A stretch of 64,000 nucleotides of DNA from Lota lota (GCA_026745465.1 JACYXH010000509.1:167501-231500), one strand, 5' to 3'. Counted from the stretch's first letter, positions 42,370 to 54,572 are shown. Numbers and translations: made by a program. The notes: generated by a model from the letters alone, not told the origin.

Positions 42370-42714
42370 TACTATCATCCTCTGGGAATGTGAGGTATCA
42401 TATATATACTAAAAAGTGGGGCAAAATGCTAAACTTTGTGCCTAACAGCAAGGGAATGGAGAACCATCAACCCATTTATTAATAAATGAAACTAGTTATG
42501 AACATGGAAGTTCTAATTAGTTCAAATGCAACCTTATAGGCCAAGCCTCAATAAATTAGCCTCAATTAAATGGACAAACCTCAAGAGGAATAGTGGAAAT
42601 CTGTCGTTACCTTTTAAAATTCACACAAAATATTCCCTTAATTTCTCAACCACAGAGCCTTCTTAAAACGGCTCCAACGACTCTGAATTGGCGGACGGGA
42701 CACAGCCTACTTAA

Positions 42715-42787
42715 GGGGGATTAGCTCAAATGGTAGAGCGCTCGCTTAGCATGCGAGAGGTAGCGGGATCGATGCCCGCATCCTCCA
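42715..42787 (+). tRNA. tRNA-Ala (AGC) copy 9
   Basis: Consensus sequence; 204-bp unit. Confidence 0.96.
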
Positions 42788-42918
42788 AAAAGCTGTTTGA
42801 GAAAATGGGTAGACCAACCTCATTAATGTTTAACTTCTTTGTACTGTGAATTAATTGAACTGACTAACAGTAAGAATAGGTGATATCTGAATTGGCGGAC
42901 GGGACAGAGCCTACTTAA

Positions 42919-42991
42919 GGGGGATTAGTTCAAATGGTAGAGCGCTCGCTTAGCATGCGAGAGGTAGCGGGATCGATGCCCGAATCTTCCA
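42919..42991 (+). tRNA. tRNA-Ala (AGC) copy 10, degenerate class B1
   Basis: Class B1 changes; long spacer follows. Confidence 0.7.
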
Positions 42992-43338
42992 TACTATCAT
43001 CCTCGGGGAATGTGAGTTATCATATATATATACTAAAAAGTGGGGCAAAATGCTAAACTTTGTGCCTAACAGCAAGGGAATGGAGAACCATCAACCCATT
43101 TATTAATAAATGAAACTAGTTATGAACATGGAAGTTCTAATTAGTTCAAATGCAACCTTATAGGCTAAGCCTCAATAAATTAGCCTCAATTAAATGGACA
43201 AACCTCAAGAGGAATAGTGGAAATCTGTCGTTACCTTTTAAAATTCACACAAAATATTCCCTTAATTTATCAACCACAGAGCCTTCTTAAAACGGCTCCA
43301 ACGACTCTGAATTGGTGGACGGGACAGAGCCTACTTAA

Positions 43339-43411
43339 GGGGGATTAGCTCAAATGGTAGAGCGCTCGCTTAGCATGCGAGAGGTAGCGGGATCGATGCC
43401 CGCATCCTCCA
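43339..43411 (+). tRNA. tRNA-Ala (AGC) copy 11
   Basis: Consensus sequence; 331-bp unit. Confidence 0.96.
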
Positions 43412-43669
43412 AAAGCAGTTTGAGAACATGGGTAGACCTACCTCATTAATGTTTAACTTCTTTGTACTGTTAATTAATTGAACTAACTAACAGTAAGAAT
43501 AGGTGATATCTGTCATTACCTTTTAAAATTCAACGCACAGTAATGCATTCAATACATACTCCTCCAACATGACGGCAGCACAAACTATTCCCTTTAATTA
43601 TCAACCACAGAGCCTTCTTAAAACGGCTCCAACGACTCTGAATTGGCGGACGGGACAGAGCTTACTTAA

Positions 43670-43742
43670 GGGGGATTAGCTCAAATGGTAGAGCGCTCGC
43701 TTAGCATGCGAGAGGTAGCGGGATCGATGCCCGCATCCTCCA
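43670..43742 (+). tRNA. tRNA-Ala (AGC) copy 12
   Basis: Consensus body although the long-type spacer (476-bp unit) follows. Confidence 0.96.
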
Positions 43743-44145
43743 ATACTATCATCCTCAGGGAATGTGAGGTATCATATATATACTTAAAAGTGGGGCAAAA
43801 GGCTAAACCTTGTGCCTAACAGCAAGTGGATGGAGAACCATCAACCCATTCTTTTATAAATGAAACTAGTTATGAACATGGAAGTTGTAATTAGTTCAAA
43901 TGCAACCTTATAGTATTAGCCTCAATAAATTAGCCTCAATTAAATGGACAAACTTCAAGAAGAATAGGTGAAATCTGTTGTTACCTTTTAAAATTCAATT
44001 AAAATTCAACGTACAGTAATGTTTTCAATCCATAATGCACCAACATGACGGCAGCACAAACTATTCCCTTTTATTATCAACCACAGAGCCTTCTTAAAAC
44101 GGCTCCAACCACTCTGAATTGGTGGACGGGACACAGCCGACTTAA

Positions 44146-44218
44146 GGGGGATTAGCTCAAATGGTAGAGCGCTCGCTTAGCATGCGAGAGGTAGCGGGAT
44201 CGATGCCCGCATCCTCCA
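44146..44218 (+). tRNA. tRNA-Ala (AGC) copy 13
   Basis: Consensus sequence; 330-bp unit. Confidence 0.96.
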
Positions 44219-44475
44219 AAAGCCGTTTGAGAACATGGGTAGGCCTACCTCATTAATGTTTAACTTCTTTGTATTTTAATTAATTGAACTAACTAACAGT
44301 AAGAATAGGTGATATCTGTCATTACCTTATAAAATTCAACGCACAGTAATGCATTCAATACATACTCCACCAACATGACGGCAGCACAAACTTTTCACTT
44401 TAATTATCAACCACAGAGCCTTCTTAAAAGGGTTCCAACGACTCTGAATTGGCGGACGGGACAGAGCCTACTTAA

Positions 44476-44548
44476 GGGGGATTAGTTCAAATGGTAGAGC
44501 GCTCGCTTAGCATGCGAGAGGTAGCGGGATCGATGCCCGAATCTTCCA
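44476..44548 (+). tRNA. tRNA-Ala (AGC) copy 14, degenerate class B1
   Basis: Class B1 changes; long spacer follows. Confidence 0.7.
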
Positions 44549-44893
44549 TACTATCATCCTCGGGGAATGTGAGTTATCATATATATACTAAAAAGTGGGG
44601 CAAAATGCTAAACTTTGTGCCTAACCGCAAGGGAATGGAGAACCATCAACCCATTTATTAATAAATGAAACTAGTTATGAACATGGAAGTTCTAATTAGT
44701 TCAAATGCAACCTTATAGGCTAAGCCTCAATAAATTAGCCTCAATTAAATGGACAAACCTCAAGAGGAATAGTGGAAATCTGTCGTTACCTTTTAAAATT
44801 CACACAAAATATTCCCTTAGTTTATCAACCACAGAGCCTTCTTAAAACGCCTCCAACGACTCTGAATTGGCGGACGGGACACAGCCTACTTAA

Positions 44894-44966
44894 GGGGGAT
44901 TAGCTCAAATGGTAGAGCGCTTGCTTAGCATGCGAGAGGTAGCGGGATCGATGCCCGCATCCTCCA
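44894..44966 (+). tRNA. tRNA-Ala (AGC) copy 15
   Basis: C29 to T gives a tolerated G-U pair in the anticodon stem; 331-bp unit. Confidence 0.94.
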
Positions 44967-45224
44967 AAAGCAGGTTGAGAATATGGGTAGACCTACCTCA
45001 TTAATGTTTAACTTCTTTGTACTGTTAATTAATTGAACTAACTAACAGTAAGAATAGGTGATATCTGTCATTACCTTTTAAAATTAAACGCACAGTAATG
45101 CATTCAATACATACTCCACACACATGACGGCAGCACAAACTATTCACTTTAATAATCAACCACTGAGCCTTCTTAAAACGGCTCCAATGACTCTGAATTG
45201 GTGGACCGGACACAGCCTACTTAA

Positions 45225-45297
45225 GGGGGATTAGCTCAAATGGTAGAGCGCTCGCTTAGCATGCGAGAGGTAGCGGGATCGATGCCCGCATCCTCCA
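45225..45297 (+). tRNA. tRNA-Ala (AGC) copy 16
   Basis: Consensus sequence; 204-bp unit. Confidence 0.96.
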
Positions 45298-45428
45298 AAA
45301 AGCTGTTTGAGAACATGGGTAGACCAACCTCATTAATGTTGAACTTCTTTGTACTGTGAATTAATTGAACTGACTAACAGTAAGAATAGGTGATATCTGA
45401 ATTGGCGGACGGGACAGAGCCTACTTAA

Positions 45429-45501
45429 GGGGGATTAGCTCAAGTGGTAGAGCGCTCGCTTAGCATGCGAGAGGTAGCGGGATCGATGCCCGCATCCTCC
45501 A
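45429..45501 (+). tRNA. tRNA-Ala (AGC) copy 17
   Basis: D-loop A to G (CAAGTGG); otherwise consensus. Confidence 0.95.
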
Positions 45502-45759
45502 AAAGCTGTTTAAGAACATGGGTAGACTGACCTCATTAATGTTTAACTTCTTTGTACTGTTAATTAATTGAACTAACTAACAGTAAGAATAGGTGATATC
45601 TGTCATTACCTTATAAAATTCAACGCACAGTAATGCATTCAAAACATGCTCCACCAACATGACGGCAGCACAAACTATTCCCTTTAATTATCATCCACAG
45701 AGCCTTCTTAAAACGGTTCCAACGACTCTGAATTGGCGGACGGGACACAGCCTACTTAA

Positions 45760-45832
45760 GGGGGATTAGCTCAAATGGTAGAGCGCTCGCTTATCATGCG
45801 AGAGGTAGCGGGATCGATGCCCGCATCCTCCA
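45760..45832 (+). tRNA. tRNA-Ala body with ATC anticodon, copy 18
   Basis: G35 to T at 45794 turns AGC into ATC (45793-45795), an aspartate-codon anticodon. The rest is consensus, including the G3:U70 alanine identity pair. If expressed it could insert alanine at Asp codons. Confidence 0.9.
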
Positions 45833-46090
45833 AAAGCAGTTTGAGAACATGGGTAGGCCTACCTCATTAATGTTTAACTTCTTTGTACTGTTAATTAATT
45901 GAACTAACTAACAGTAAGAATAGGTGATATCTGTCATTACCTTTTAAAATTCAACGCACAGTAATGCATTCAATACATACTCCACCAACATGACGGCAGC
46001 ACAAACTTTTCACTTTAATTATCAACCACAGAGCCTTCTTAAAAGGGTTCCAACGACTCTGAATTGGCGGACGGGACAGAGCCTACTTAA

Positions 46091-46163
46091 GGGGGATTAG
46101 TTCAAATGGTAGAGCGCTCGCTTAGCATGCGAGAGGTAGCGGGATCGATGCCCGAATCTTCCA
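46091..46163 (+). tRNA. tRNA-Ala (AGC) copy 19, degenerate class B1
   Basis: Class B1 changes; long spacer follows. Confidence 0.7.
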
Positions 46164-46508
46164 TACTATCATCTTCGGGGAATGTGAGTTATCATATATA
46201 TACTAAAAAGTGGGGCAAAATGCTAAACTTTGTGCCTAACCGCAAGGGAATGGAGAACCATCAACCCATTTATTAATAAATGAAACTAGTTATGAACATG
46301 GAAGTTCTAATTAGTTCAAATGCAACCTTATAGGCTAAGCCTCAATAAATTAGCCTCAATTAAATGGACAAACCTCAAGAGGAATAGTGGAAATCTGTCG
46401 TTACCTTTTAAAATTCACACAAAATATTCCCTTAGTTTATCAACCACAGAGCCTTCTTAAAACGCCTCCAACGACTCTGAATTGGCGGACGGGACACAGC
46501 CTACTTAA

Positions 46509-46581
46509 GGGGGATTAGCTCAAATGGTAGAGCGCTCGCTTAGCATGCGAGAGGTAGCGGGATCGATGCCTGCATCCTCCA
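46509..46581 (+). tRNA. tRNA-Ala (AGC) copy 20
   Basis: C63 to T gives a G-U pair in the T stem; otherwise consensus. Confidence 0.94.
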
Positions 46582-46839
46582 AAAGCAGTTTGAGAACATG
46601 GGTAGACCTACCTCATTAATGTTTAACTTCTTTGTACTGTTAATTAATTGAACTAACTAACAGTAAGAATAGGTGATATCTGTCATTACCTTTTAAAATT
46701 CAACGCACAGTAATGCATTCAATACATACTCCTCCAACATGACGGCAGCACAAACTATTCCCTTTAATTATCAACCACAGAGCCTTCTTAAAACGGCTCC
46801 AACGACTCTGAATTGGTGGACGGGACACAGCCTACTTAA

Positions 46840-46912
46840 GGGGGATTAGCTCAAATGGTAGAGCGCTCGCTTAGCATGCGAGAGGTAGCGGGATCGATGC
46901 CCGCATCCTCCA
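46840..46912 (+). tRNA. tRNA-Ala (AGC) copy 21
   Basis: Consensus sequence. Starts a 1,615-bp block (copies 21-25) that recurs, at least in part, from copy 26. Confidence 0.96.
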
Positions 46913-47170
46913 AAAGCAGTTTGAGAACATGGGTAGACCTACCTCATTAATGTTTAACTTCTTTGTACTGTTAATTAATTGAACTAACTAACAGTAAGAA
47001 TAGGTGATATCTGTCATTTCCTTTTAAAATTAAACGCACAGTAATGCATTCAAAACATACTCCACACACATGACGGCAGCACAAACTATTCACTTTAATA
47101 ATCAACCACTGAGCCTTCTTAAAACGGCTCCAATGACTCTGAATTGGTGGACCGGACACAGCCTACTTAA

Positions 47171-47243
47171 GGGGGATTAGCTCAAATGGTAGAGCGCTCG
47201 CTTAGCATGCGAGAGGTAGCGGGATCGATGCCCGCATCCTCCA
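47171..47243 (+). tRNA. tRNA-Ala (AGC) copy 22
   Basis: Consensus sequence; 204-bp unit. Confidence 0.96.
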
Positions 47244-47374
47244 AAAAGCTGTTTGAGAACATGGGTAGACCAACCTCATTAATGTTTAACTTCTTTGTAC
47301 TGTGAATTAATTGAACTGACTAACAGTAAGAATAGGTGATATCTGAATTGGCGGACGGGACAGAGCCTACTTAA

Positions 47375-47447
47375 GGGGGATTAGCTCAAGTGGTAGAGCG
47401 CTCGCTTAGCATGCGAGAGGTAGCGGGATCGATGCCCGCATCCTCCA
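47375..47447 (+). tRNA. tRNA-Ala (AGC) copy 23
   Basis: D-loop A to G variant. Confidence 0.95.
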
Positions 47448-47705
47448 AAAGCTGTTTAAGAACATGGGTAGACCGACCTCATTAATGTTTAACTTCTTTG
47501 TACTGTTAATTAATTGAACTAACTAACAGTAAGAATAGGTGATATCTGTCATTACCTTTTAAAATTAAACGCACAGTAATGCATTCAATACATACTCCAC
47601 ACACATGACGGCAGCACAAACTATTCACTTTAATTATCAACCACTGAGCCTTCTTAAAACGGCTCCAATGACTCTGAATTGGCGGACGGGACAGAGCCTA
47701 CTTAA

Positions 47706-47778
47706 GGGGGATTAGCTCAAATGGTAGAGCGCTCGCTTAGCATGCGAGAGGTAGCGGGATCGATGCCCGCATCCTCCA
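47706..47778 (+). tRNA. tRNA-Ala (AGC) copy 24
   Basis: Consensus sequence. Confidence 0.96.
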
Positions 47779-48036
47779 AAAGCTGTTTGAGAACATGGGT
47801 AGGCCTACCTCATTAATGTTTAACTTCTTTGTACTGTTAATTAATTGAACTAACTAACAGTAAGAATAGGTGATATCTGTCATTACCTTTTAAAATTCAA
47901 CGCACAGTAATGCATTCAATACATACTCCACCAACATGACGGCAGCACAAACTTTTCACTTTAATTATCAACCACAGAGCCTTCTTAAAAGGGTTCCAAC
48001 GACTCTGAATTGGCGGACGGGTCAGAGCCTACTTAA

Positions 48037-48109
48037 GGGGGATTAGTTCAAATGGTAGAGCGCTCGCTTAGCATGCGAGAGGTAGCGGGATCGATGCCCG
48101 AATCTTCCA
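48037..48109 (+). tRNA. tRNA-Ala (AGC) copy 25, degenerate class B1
   Basis: Class B1 changes; long spacer follows. Confidence 0.7.
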
Positions 48110-48454
48110 TACTATCATCCTCGGGGAATGTGAGTTATCATATATATACTAAAAAGTGGGGCAAAATGCTAAACTTTGTGCCTAACCGCAAGGGAATGGA
48201 GAACCATCAACCCATTTATTAATAAATGAAACTAGTTATGAACATGGAAGTTCTAATTAGTTCAAATGCAACCTTATAGGCTAAGCCTCAATAAATTAGC
48301 CTCAATTAAATGGACAAACCTCAAGAGGAATAGTGGAAATCTGTCGTTACCTTTTAAAATTCACACAAAATATTCCCTTAGTTTATCAACCACAGAGCCT
48401 TCTTAAAACGCCTCCAACGACTCTGAATTGGCGGACGGGACACAGCCTACTTAA

Positions 48455-48527
48455 GGGGGATTAGCTCAAATGGTAGAGCGCTCGCTTAGCATGCGAGAGG
48501 TAGCGGGATCGATGCCCGCATCCTCCA
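48455..48527 (+). tRNA. tRNA-Ala (AGC) copy 26
   Basis: Consensus sequence. Confidence 0.96.
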
Positions 48528-48785
48528 AAAGCAGTTTGAGAACATGGGTAGACCTACCTCATTAATGTTTAACTTCTTTGTACTGTTAATTAATTGAACT
48601 AACTAACAGTAAGAATAGGTGATATCTGTCATTTCCTTTTAAAATTAAACGCACAGTAATGCATTCAAAACATACTCCACACACATGACGGCAGCACAAA
48701 CTATTCACTTTAATAATCAACCACTGAGCCTTCTTAAAACGGCTCCAATGACTCTGAATTGGTGGACCGGACACAGCCTACTTAA

Positions 48786-48858
48786 GGGGGATTAGCTCAA
48801 ATGGTAGAGCGCTCGCTTAGCATGCGAGAGGTAGCGGGATCGATGCCCGCATCCTCCA
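48786..48858 (+). tRNA. tRNA-Ala (AGC) copy 27
   Basis: Consensus sequence; 204-bp unit. Confidence 0.96.
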
Positions 48859-48989
48859 AAAAGCTGTTTGAGAACATGGGTAGACCAACCTCATTAATGT
48901 TTAACTTCTTTGTACTGTGAATTAATTGAACTGACTAACAGTAAGAATAGGTGATATCTGAATTGGCGGACGGGACAGAGCCTACTTAA

Positions 48990-49062
48990 GGGGGATTAGC
49001 TCAAGTGGTAGAGCGCTCGCTTAGCATGCGAGAGGTAGCGGGATCGATGCCCGCATCCTCCA
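48990..49062 (+). tRNA. tRNA-Ala (AGC) copy 28
   Basis: D-loop A to G variant. Confidence 0.95.
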
Positions 49063-49320
49063 AAAGCTGTTTAAGAACATGGGTAGACCGACCTCATTAA
49101 TGTTTAACTTCTTTGTACTGTTAATTAATTGAACTAACTAACAGTAAGAATAGGTGATATCTGTCATTACCTTTTAAAATTAAACGCACAGTAATGCATT
49201 CAATACATACTCCACACACATGACGGCAGCACAAACTATTCACTTTAATTATCAACCACTGAGCCTTCTTAAAACGGCTCCAATGACTCTGAATTGGCGG
49301 ACGGGACAGAGCCTACTTAA

Positions 49321-49393
49321 GGGGGATTAGCTCAAATGGTAGAGCGCTCGCTTAGCATGCGAGAGGTAGCGGGATCGATGCCCGCATCCTCCA
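49321..49393 (+). tRNA. tRNA-Ala (AGC) copy 29
   Basis: Consensus sequence. Confidence 0.96.
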
Positions 49394-49651
49394 AAAGCTG
49401 TTTGAGAACATGGGTAGACCGACCTCATTAATGTTTAACTTCTTTGTACTGTTAATTAATTGAACTAACTAACAGTAAGAATAGGTGATATCTGTCATTA
49501 CCTTTTAAAATTCAACGCACAGTAATGCATTCAATATATACTCCACCAACATGACGGCAGCACAAACTATTCACTTTAATAATCAACCACAGAGCCTTCT
49601 TAAAACGGTTCCAACGACTCTGAATTGGCGGACGGGACACAGCCTACTTAA

Positions 49652-49724
49652 GGGGGATTAGCTCAAATGGTAGAGCGCTCGCTTAGCATGCGAGAGGTAG
49701 CGGGATCGATGCCCGCATCCTCCA
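49652..49724 (+). tRNA. tRNA-Ala (AGC) copy 30
   Basis: Consensus sequence; 204-bp unit. Confidence 0.96.
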
Positions 49725-49855
49725 AAAAGCTGTTTGAGAAAATGGGTAGACCAACCTCATTAATGTTTAACTCCTTTGTACTGTGAATTAATTGAACTGA
49801 CTAACAGTAAGAATAGGTGATATCTGAATTGGCGGACGGGACAGAGCCTACTTAA

Positions 49856-49928
49856 GGGGGATTAGTTCAAATGGTAGAGCGCTCGCTTAGCATGCGAGAG
49901 GTAGCGGGATTGATGCTCGAATCTTCCA
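49856..49928 (+). tRNA. tRNA-Ala (AGC) copy 31, degenerate class B2
   Basis: Class B changes plus C56 to T and C62 to T. The invariant B-box C is lost. First B2 copy in the array. Confidence 0.6.
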
Positions 49929-50273
49929 TACTATCATCCTCGGGGAATGTGAGTTATCATATATATACTAAAAAGTGGGGCAAAATGTTAAACTTTGTGC
50001 CTAACAGCAAGGGAATGGAGAACCATCAACCCATTTATTAATAAATGAAACTAGTTATGAACATGGAAGTTCTAATTAGTTCAAATGCAACCTTATAGGC
50101 TAAGCCTCAATAAATTAGCCTCAATTAAATGGACAAACCTCAAGAGGAATAGTGGAAATCTGTCGTTACCTTTTAAAATTCACACAAAATATTCCCTTAA
50201 TTTATCAACCACAGAGCCTTCTTAAAACGGCTCCAACGACTCTGAATTGGCGGACGGGACACAGCCTACTTAA

Positions 50274-50346
50274 GGGGGATTAGCTCAAATGGTAGAGCGC
50301 TCGCTTAGCATGCGAGAGGTAGCGGGATCGATGCCCGCATCCTCCA
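50274..50346 (+). tRNA. tRNA-Ala (AGC) copy 32
   Basis: Consensus sequence. Its spacer has the GACATACCTC variant that marks the start of each later higher-order repeat. Confidence 0.96.
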
Positions 50347-50604
50347 AAAGCAGTTTGAGAACATGGGTAGACATACCTCATTAATGTTTAACTTCTTTGT
50401 ACTGTTAATTAATTGAACTAACTAACAGTAAGAATAGGTGATATCTGTCATTACCTTTTAAAATTAAACGCACAGTAATGCATTCAATACATACTCCACC
50501 AACATGACGGCAGCACAAACTATTCACTTTAATAATCAACCACTGAGCCCTCTTAAAACGGCTCCAACGACTCGGAATTGGCGGAATGGACACAGCCTAC
50601 TTAA

Positions 50605-50677
50605 GGGGGTTTAGCTCAAATGGTAGAGCGCTCGCTTAGCATGCGAGAGGTAGCGTGATCGATGCCCGCATCCTCCA
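50605..50677 (+). tRNA. tRNA-Ala (AGC) copy 33, class C
   Basis: A6 to T and G52 to T break one acceptor pair and one T-stem pair. Confidence 0.75.
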
Positions 50678-50935
50678 AAAGCTGTTTGAGAACATGGGTA
50701 GACCTACCTCATTAATGTTTAACTTCTTTGTACTGTTACTTAATTGAACTAACTTACAGTAAGAATAGGTGATATCTGTCATTACCTTTTAAAATTAAAC
50801 GCACAGTAATGCATTCAATACATGCTCCACCAACATGACGGCAGCACAAACTATTCCCTTTAATTATCATCCACAGAGCCTTCTTAAAACGGCTCCAACG
50901 ACTCTGAATTGGTGGACGGGACACAGCCTACTTAA

Positions 50936-51008
50936 GGGGGTTTAGCTCAAATGGTAGAGCGCTCGCTTAGCATGCGAGAGGTAGCGTGATCGATGCCCGC
51001 ATCCTCCA
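50936..51008 (+). tRNA. tRNA-Ala (AGC) copy 34, class C
   Basis: Same A6 and G52 changes as copy 33. Confidence 0.75.
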
Positions 51009-51138
51009 AAAGCTGTTTGAGAACATGGGTAGACATACCTCATTAATGTTTAACTTCTTTGTACTGTTACTTAATTGAACTAACTAACAGTGAGAATAGG
51101 TGATATCTGAATTGGCGGACTGGACAGAGCCTACTTAA

Positions 51139-51211
51139 GGGGGATTAGCTCAAGTGGTAGAGCGCTCGCTTAGCATGCGAGAGGTAGCGGGATCGATGCC
51201 CGTATCCTCCA
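51139..51211 (+). tRNA. tRNA-Ala (AGC) copy 35
   Basis: D-loop A to G, and C65 to T giving a G-U pair. Confidence 0.93.
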
Positions 51212-51469
51212 AAAGCCGTTTGAGAACATGGGTAGTCCTAACTCATTAATGTTTAACTTCTTTGTACTGTTAATTAATTGAACTAACTAACAGTAAGAAT
51301 AGGTGATATCTGTCATTACCTTTTAAAATTCAACGCACAGTAATGCATTCAATACATACTCCACCAACATGACGGCAGCACAAACTATTCACTTTAATAA
51401 TCAACCACAGAGCCTTCTTAAAACGGTTCCAACGACTCTGAATTGGCGGACGGGACACAGCCTACTTAA

Positions 51470-51542
51470 GGGGGATTAGCTCAAATGGTAGAGCGCTCGC
51501 TTAGCATGCGAGAGGTAGCGGGATCGATGCCCGCATCCTCCA
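51470..51542 (+). tRNA. tRNA-Ala (AGC) copy 36
   Basis: Consensus sequence; 204-bp unit. Confidence 0.96.
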
Positions 51543-51673
51543 AAAAGCTGTTTGAGAAAATGGGTAGACCAACCTCATTAATGTTTAACTCCTTTGTACT
51601 GTGAATTAATTGAACTGACTAACAGTAAGAATAGGTGGTATCTGAATTGGCGGACGGGACAGAGCCTACTTAA

Positions 51674-51746
51674 GGGGGATTAGTTCAAATGGTAGAGCGC
51701 TCGCTTAGCATGCGAGAGGTAGCGGGATTGATGCTCGAATCTTCCA
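51674..51746 (+). tRNA. tRNA-Ala (AGC) copy 37, degenerate class B2
   Basis: Class B2 changes; long spacer follows. Confidence 0.6.
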
Positions 51747-52091
51747 TACTATCATCCTCGGGGAATGTGAGTTATCATATATATACTAAAAAGTGGGGCA
51801 AAATGCTAAACTTTGTGCCTAACAGCAAGGGAATGGAGAACCATCAACCCATTTATTAATAAATGAAACTAGTTATGAACATGGAAGTTCTAATTAGTTC
51901 AAATGCAACCTTATAGGCTAAGCCTCAATAAATTAGCCTCAATTAAATGGACAAACCTCAAGAGGAATAGTGGAAATCTGTCGTTACCTTTTAAAATTCA
52001 CACAAAATATTCCCTTAATTTATCAACCACAGAGCCTTCTTAAAACGGCTCCAACGACTCTGAATTGGCGGACGGGACACAGCCTACTTAA

Positions 52092-52164
52092 GGGGGATTA
52101 GCTCAGATGGTAGAGCGCTCGCTTAGCATGCGAGAGGTAGCGGGATCGATGCCCGCATCCTCCA
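52092..52164 (+). tRNA. tRNA-Ala (AGC) copy 38
   Basis: D-loop A15 to G (CAGATGG); otherwise consensus. Confidence 0.95.
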
Positions 52165-52422
52165 AAAGCAGTTTGAGAACATGGGTAGACATACCTCATT
52201 AATGTTTAACTTCTTTGTACTGTTAATTAATTGAACTAACTAACAGTAAGAATAGGTGATATCTGTCATTACCTTTTAAAATTAAACGCACAGTAATGCA
52301 TTCAATACATACTCCACCAACATGACGGCAGCACAAACTATTCACTTTAATAATCAACCACTGAGCCTTCTTAAAACGGCTCCAACGACTCTGAATTGGC
52401 GGACCGGACACAGCCTACTTAA

Positions 52423-52495
52423 GGGGGATTAGCTCAAATGGTAGAGCGCTCGCTTAGCATGCGAGAGGTAGCGGGATCGATGCCCGCATCCTCCA
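52423..52495 (+). tRNA. tRNA-Ala (AGC) copy 39
   Basis: Consensus sequence. Confidence 0.96.
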
Positions 52496-52753
52496 AAAGC
52501 TGTTTGAGAACATGGGTAGGCCTACCTCATTAATGTTTAACTTCTTTGTACTGTTAATTAATTGAACTAACTTACAGTAAGAATAGGTGATATCTGTCTT
52601 TACCTTTTAAAATTAAACGCACAGTAATGCATTCAATACATGCTCCACCAACATGACGGCAGCACAAACTATTCCCTTTAATTATCATCCACAGAGCCTT
52701 CTTAAAACGGCTCCAACGACTCTGAATTGGTGGACGGGACACAGCCTACTTAA

Positions 52754-52826
52754 GGGGGATTAGCTCAAATGGTAGAGCGCTCGCTTAGCATGCGAGAGGT
52801 AGCGGGATCGATGCCCGCATCCTCCA
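52754..52826 (+). tRNA. tRNA-Ala (AGC) copy 40
   Basis: Consensus sequence; 204-bp unit. Confidence 0.96.
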
Positions 52827-52957
52827 AAAAGCTGTTTGAGAACATGGGTAGACCAACCTCATTAATGTTTAACTTCTTTGTACTGTGAATTAATTGAACT
52901 GACTAACAGTAAGAATAGGTGATATCTGAATTGGCGGACGGGACAGAGCCTACTTAA

Positions 52958-53030
52958 GGGGGATTAGCTCAAGTGGTAGAGCGCTTGCTTAGCATGCGAG
53001 AGGTAGCGGGATCGATGCCCGCATCCTCCA
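52958..53030 (+). tRNA. tRNA-Ala (AGC) copy 41
   Basis: D-loop A to G and C29 to T. Confidence 0.93.
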
Positions 53031-53288
53031 AAAGCTGTTTAAGAACATGGGTAGACCGACCTCATTAATGTTTAACTTCTTTGTACTGTTAATTAATTGA
53101 ACTAACTAACAGTAAGAATAGGTGATATCTGTCATTACCTTTTAAAATTAAACGCACAGTAATGCATTCAATACATACTCCACACACATGACGGCAGCAC
53201 AAACTATTCACTTTAATTATCAACCACTGAGCCTTCTTAAAACGGCTCCAATGACTCTGAATTGGCGGACGGGACAGAGCCTACTTAA

Positions 53289-53361
53289 GGGGGATTAGCT
53301 CAAATGGTAGAGCGCTCGCTTAGCATGCGAGAGGTAGCGGGATCGATGCCCGCATCCTCCA
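53289..53361 (+). tRNA. tRNA-Ala (AGC) copy 42
   Basis: Consensus sequence. Confidence 0.96.
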
Positions 53362-53619
53362 AAAGCTGTTTGAGAACATGGGTAGACCGACCTCATTAAT
53401 GTTTAACTTCTTTGTACTGTTAATTAATTGAACTAACTAACAGTAAGAATAGGTGATATCTGTCATTACCTTTTAAAATTCAACGCACAGTAATGCATTC
53501 AATATATACTCCACCAACATGACGGCAGCACAAACTATTCACTTTAATAATCAACCACAGAGCCTTCTTAAAACGGTTCCAACGACTCTGAATTGGCGGA
53601 CGGGACACAGCCTACTTAA

Positions 53620-53692
53620 GGGGGATTAGCTCAAATGGTAGAGCGCTCGCTTAGCATGCGAGAGGTAGCGGGATCGATGCCCGCATCCTCCA
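53620..53692 (+). tRNA. tRNA-Ala (AGC) copy 43
   Basis: Consensus sequence; 204-bp unit. Confidence 0.96.
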
Positions 53693-53823
53693 AAAAGCTG
53701 TTTGAGAAAATGGGTAGACCAACCTCATTAATGTTTAACTCCTTTGTACTGTGAATTAATTGAACTGACTAACAGTAAGAATAGGTGATATCTGAATTGG
53801 CGGACGGGACAGAGCCTACTTAA

Positions 53824-53896
53824 GGGGGATTAGTTCAAATGGTAGAGCGCTCGCTTAGCATGCGAGAGGTAGCGGGATTGATGCTCGAATCTTCCA
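53824..53896 (+). tRNA. tRNA-Ala (AGC) copy 44, degenerate class B2
   Basis: Class B2 changes; long spacer follows. Confidence 0.6.
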
Positions 53897-54241
53897 TACT
53901 ATCATCCTCGGGGAATGTGAGTTATCATATATATACTAAAAAGTGGGGCAAAATGCTAAACTTTGTGCCTAACAGCAAGGGAATGGAGAACCATCAACCC
54001 ATTTATTAATAAATGAAACTAGTTATGAACATGGAAGTTCTAATTAGTTCAAATGCAACCTTATAGGCTAAGCCTCAATAAATTAGCCTCAATTAAATGG
54101 ACAAACCTCAAGAGGAATAGTGGAAATCTGTCGTTACCTTTTAAAATTCACACAAAATATTCCCTTAATTTATCAACCACAGAGCCTTCTTAAAACGGCT
54201 CCAACGACTCTGAATTGGCGGACGGGACACAGCCTACTTAA

Positions 54242-54314
54242 GGGGGATTAGCTCAAATGGTAGAGCGCTCGCTTAGCATGCGAGAGGTAGCGGGATCGAT
54301 GCCCGCATCCTCCA
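54242..54314 (+). tRNA. tRNA-Ala (AGC) copy 45
   Basis: Consensus sequence. Starts a 2,481-bp eight-gene block repeated by copies 53-60. Confidence 0.96.
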
Positions 54315-54572
54315 AAAGCAGTTTGAGAACATGGGTAGACATACCTCATTAATGTTTAACTTCTTTGTACTGTTAATTAATTGAACTAACTAACAGTAAG
54401 AATAGGTGATATCTGTCATTACCTTTTAAAATTAAACGCACAGTAATGCATTCAATACATACTCCACCAACATGACGGCAGCACAAACTATTCACTTTAA
54501 TAATCAACCACTGAGCCTTCTTAAAACGGCTCCAACGACTCTGAATTGGCGGACCGGACACAGCCTACTTAA

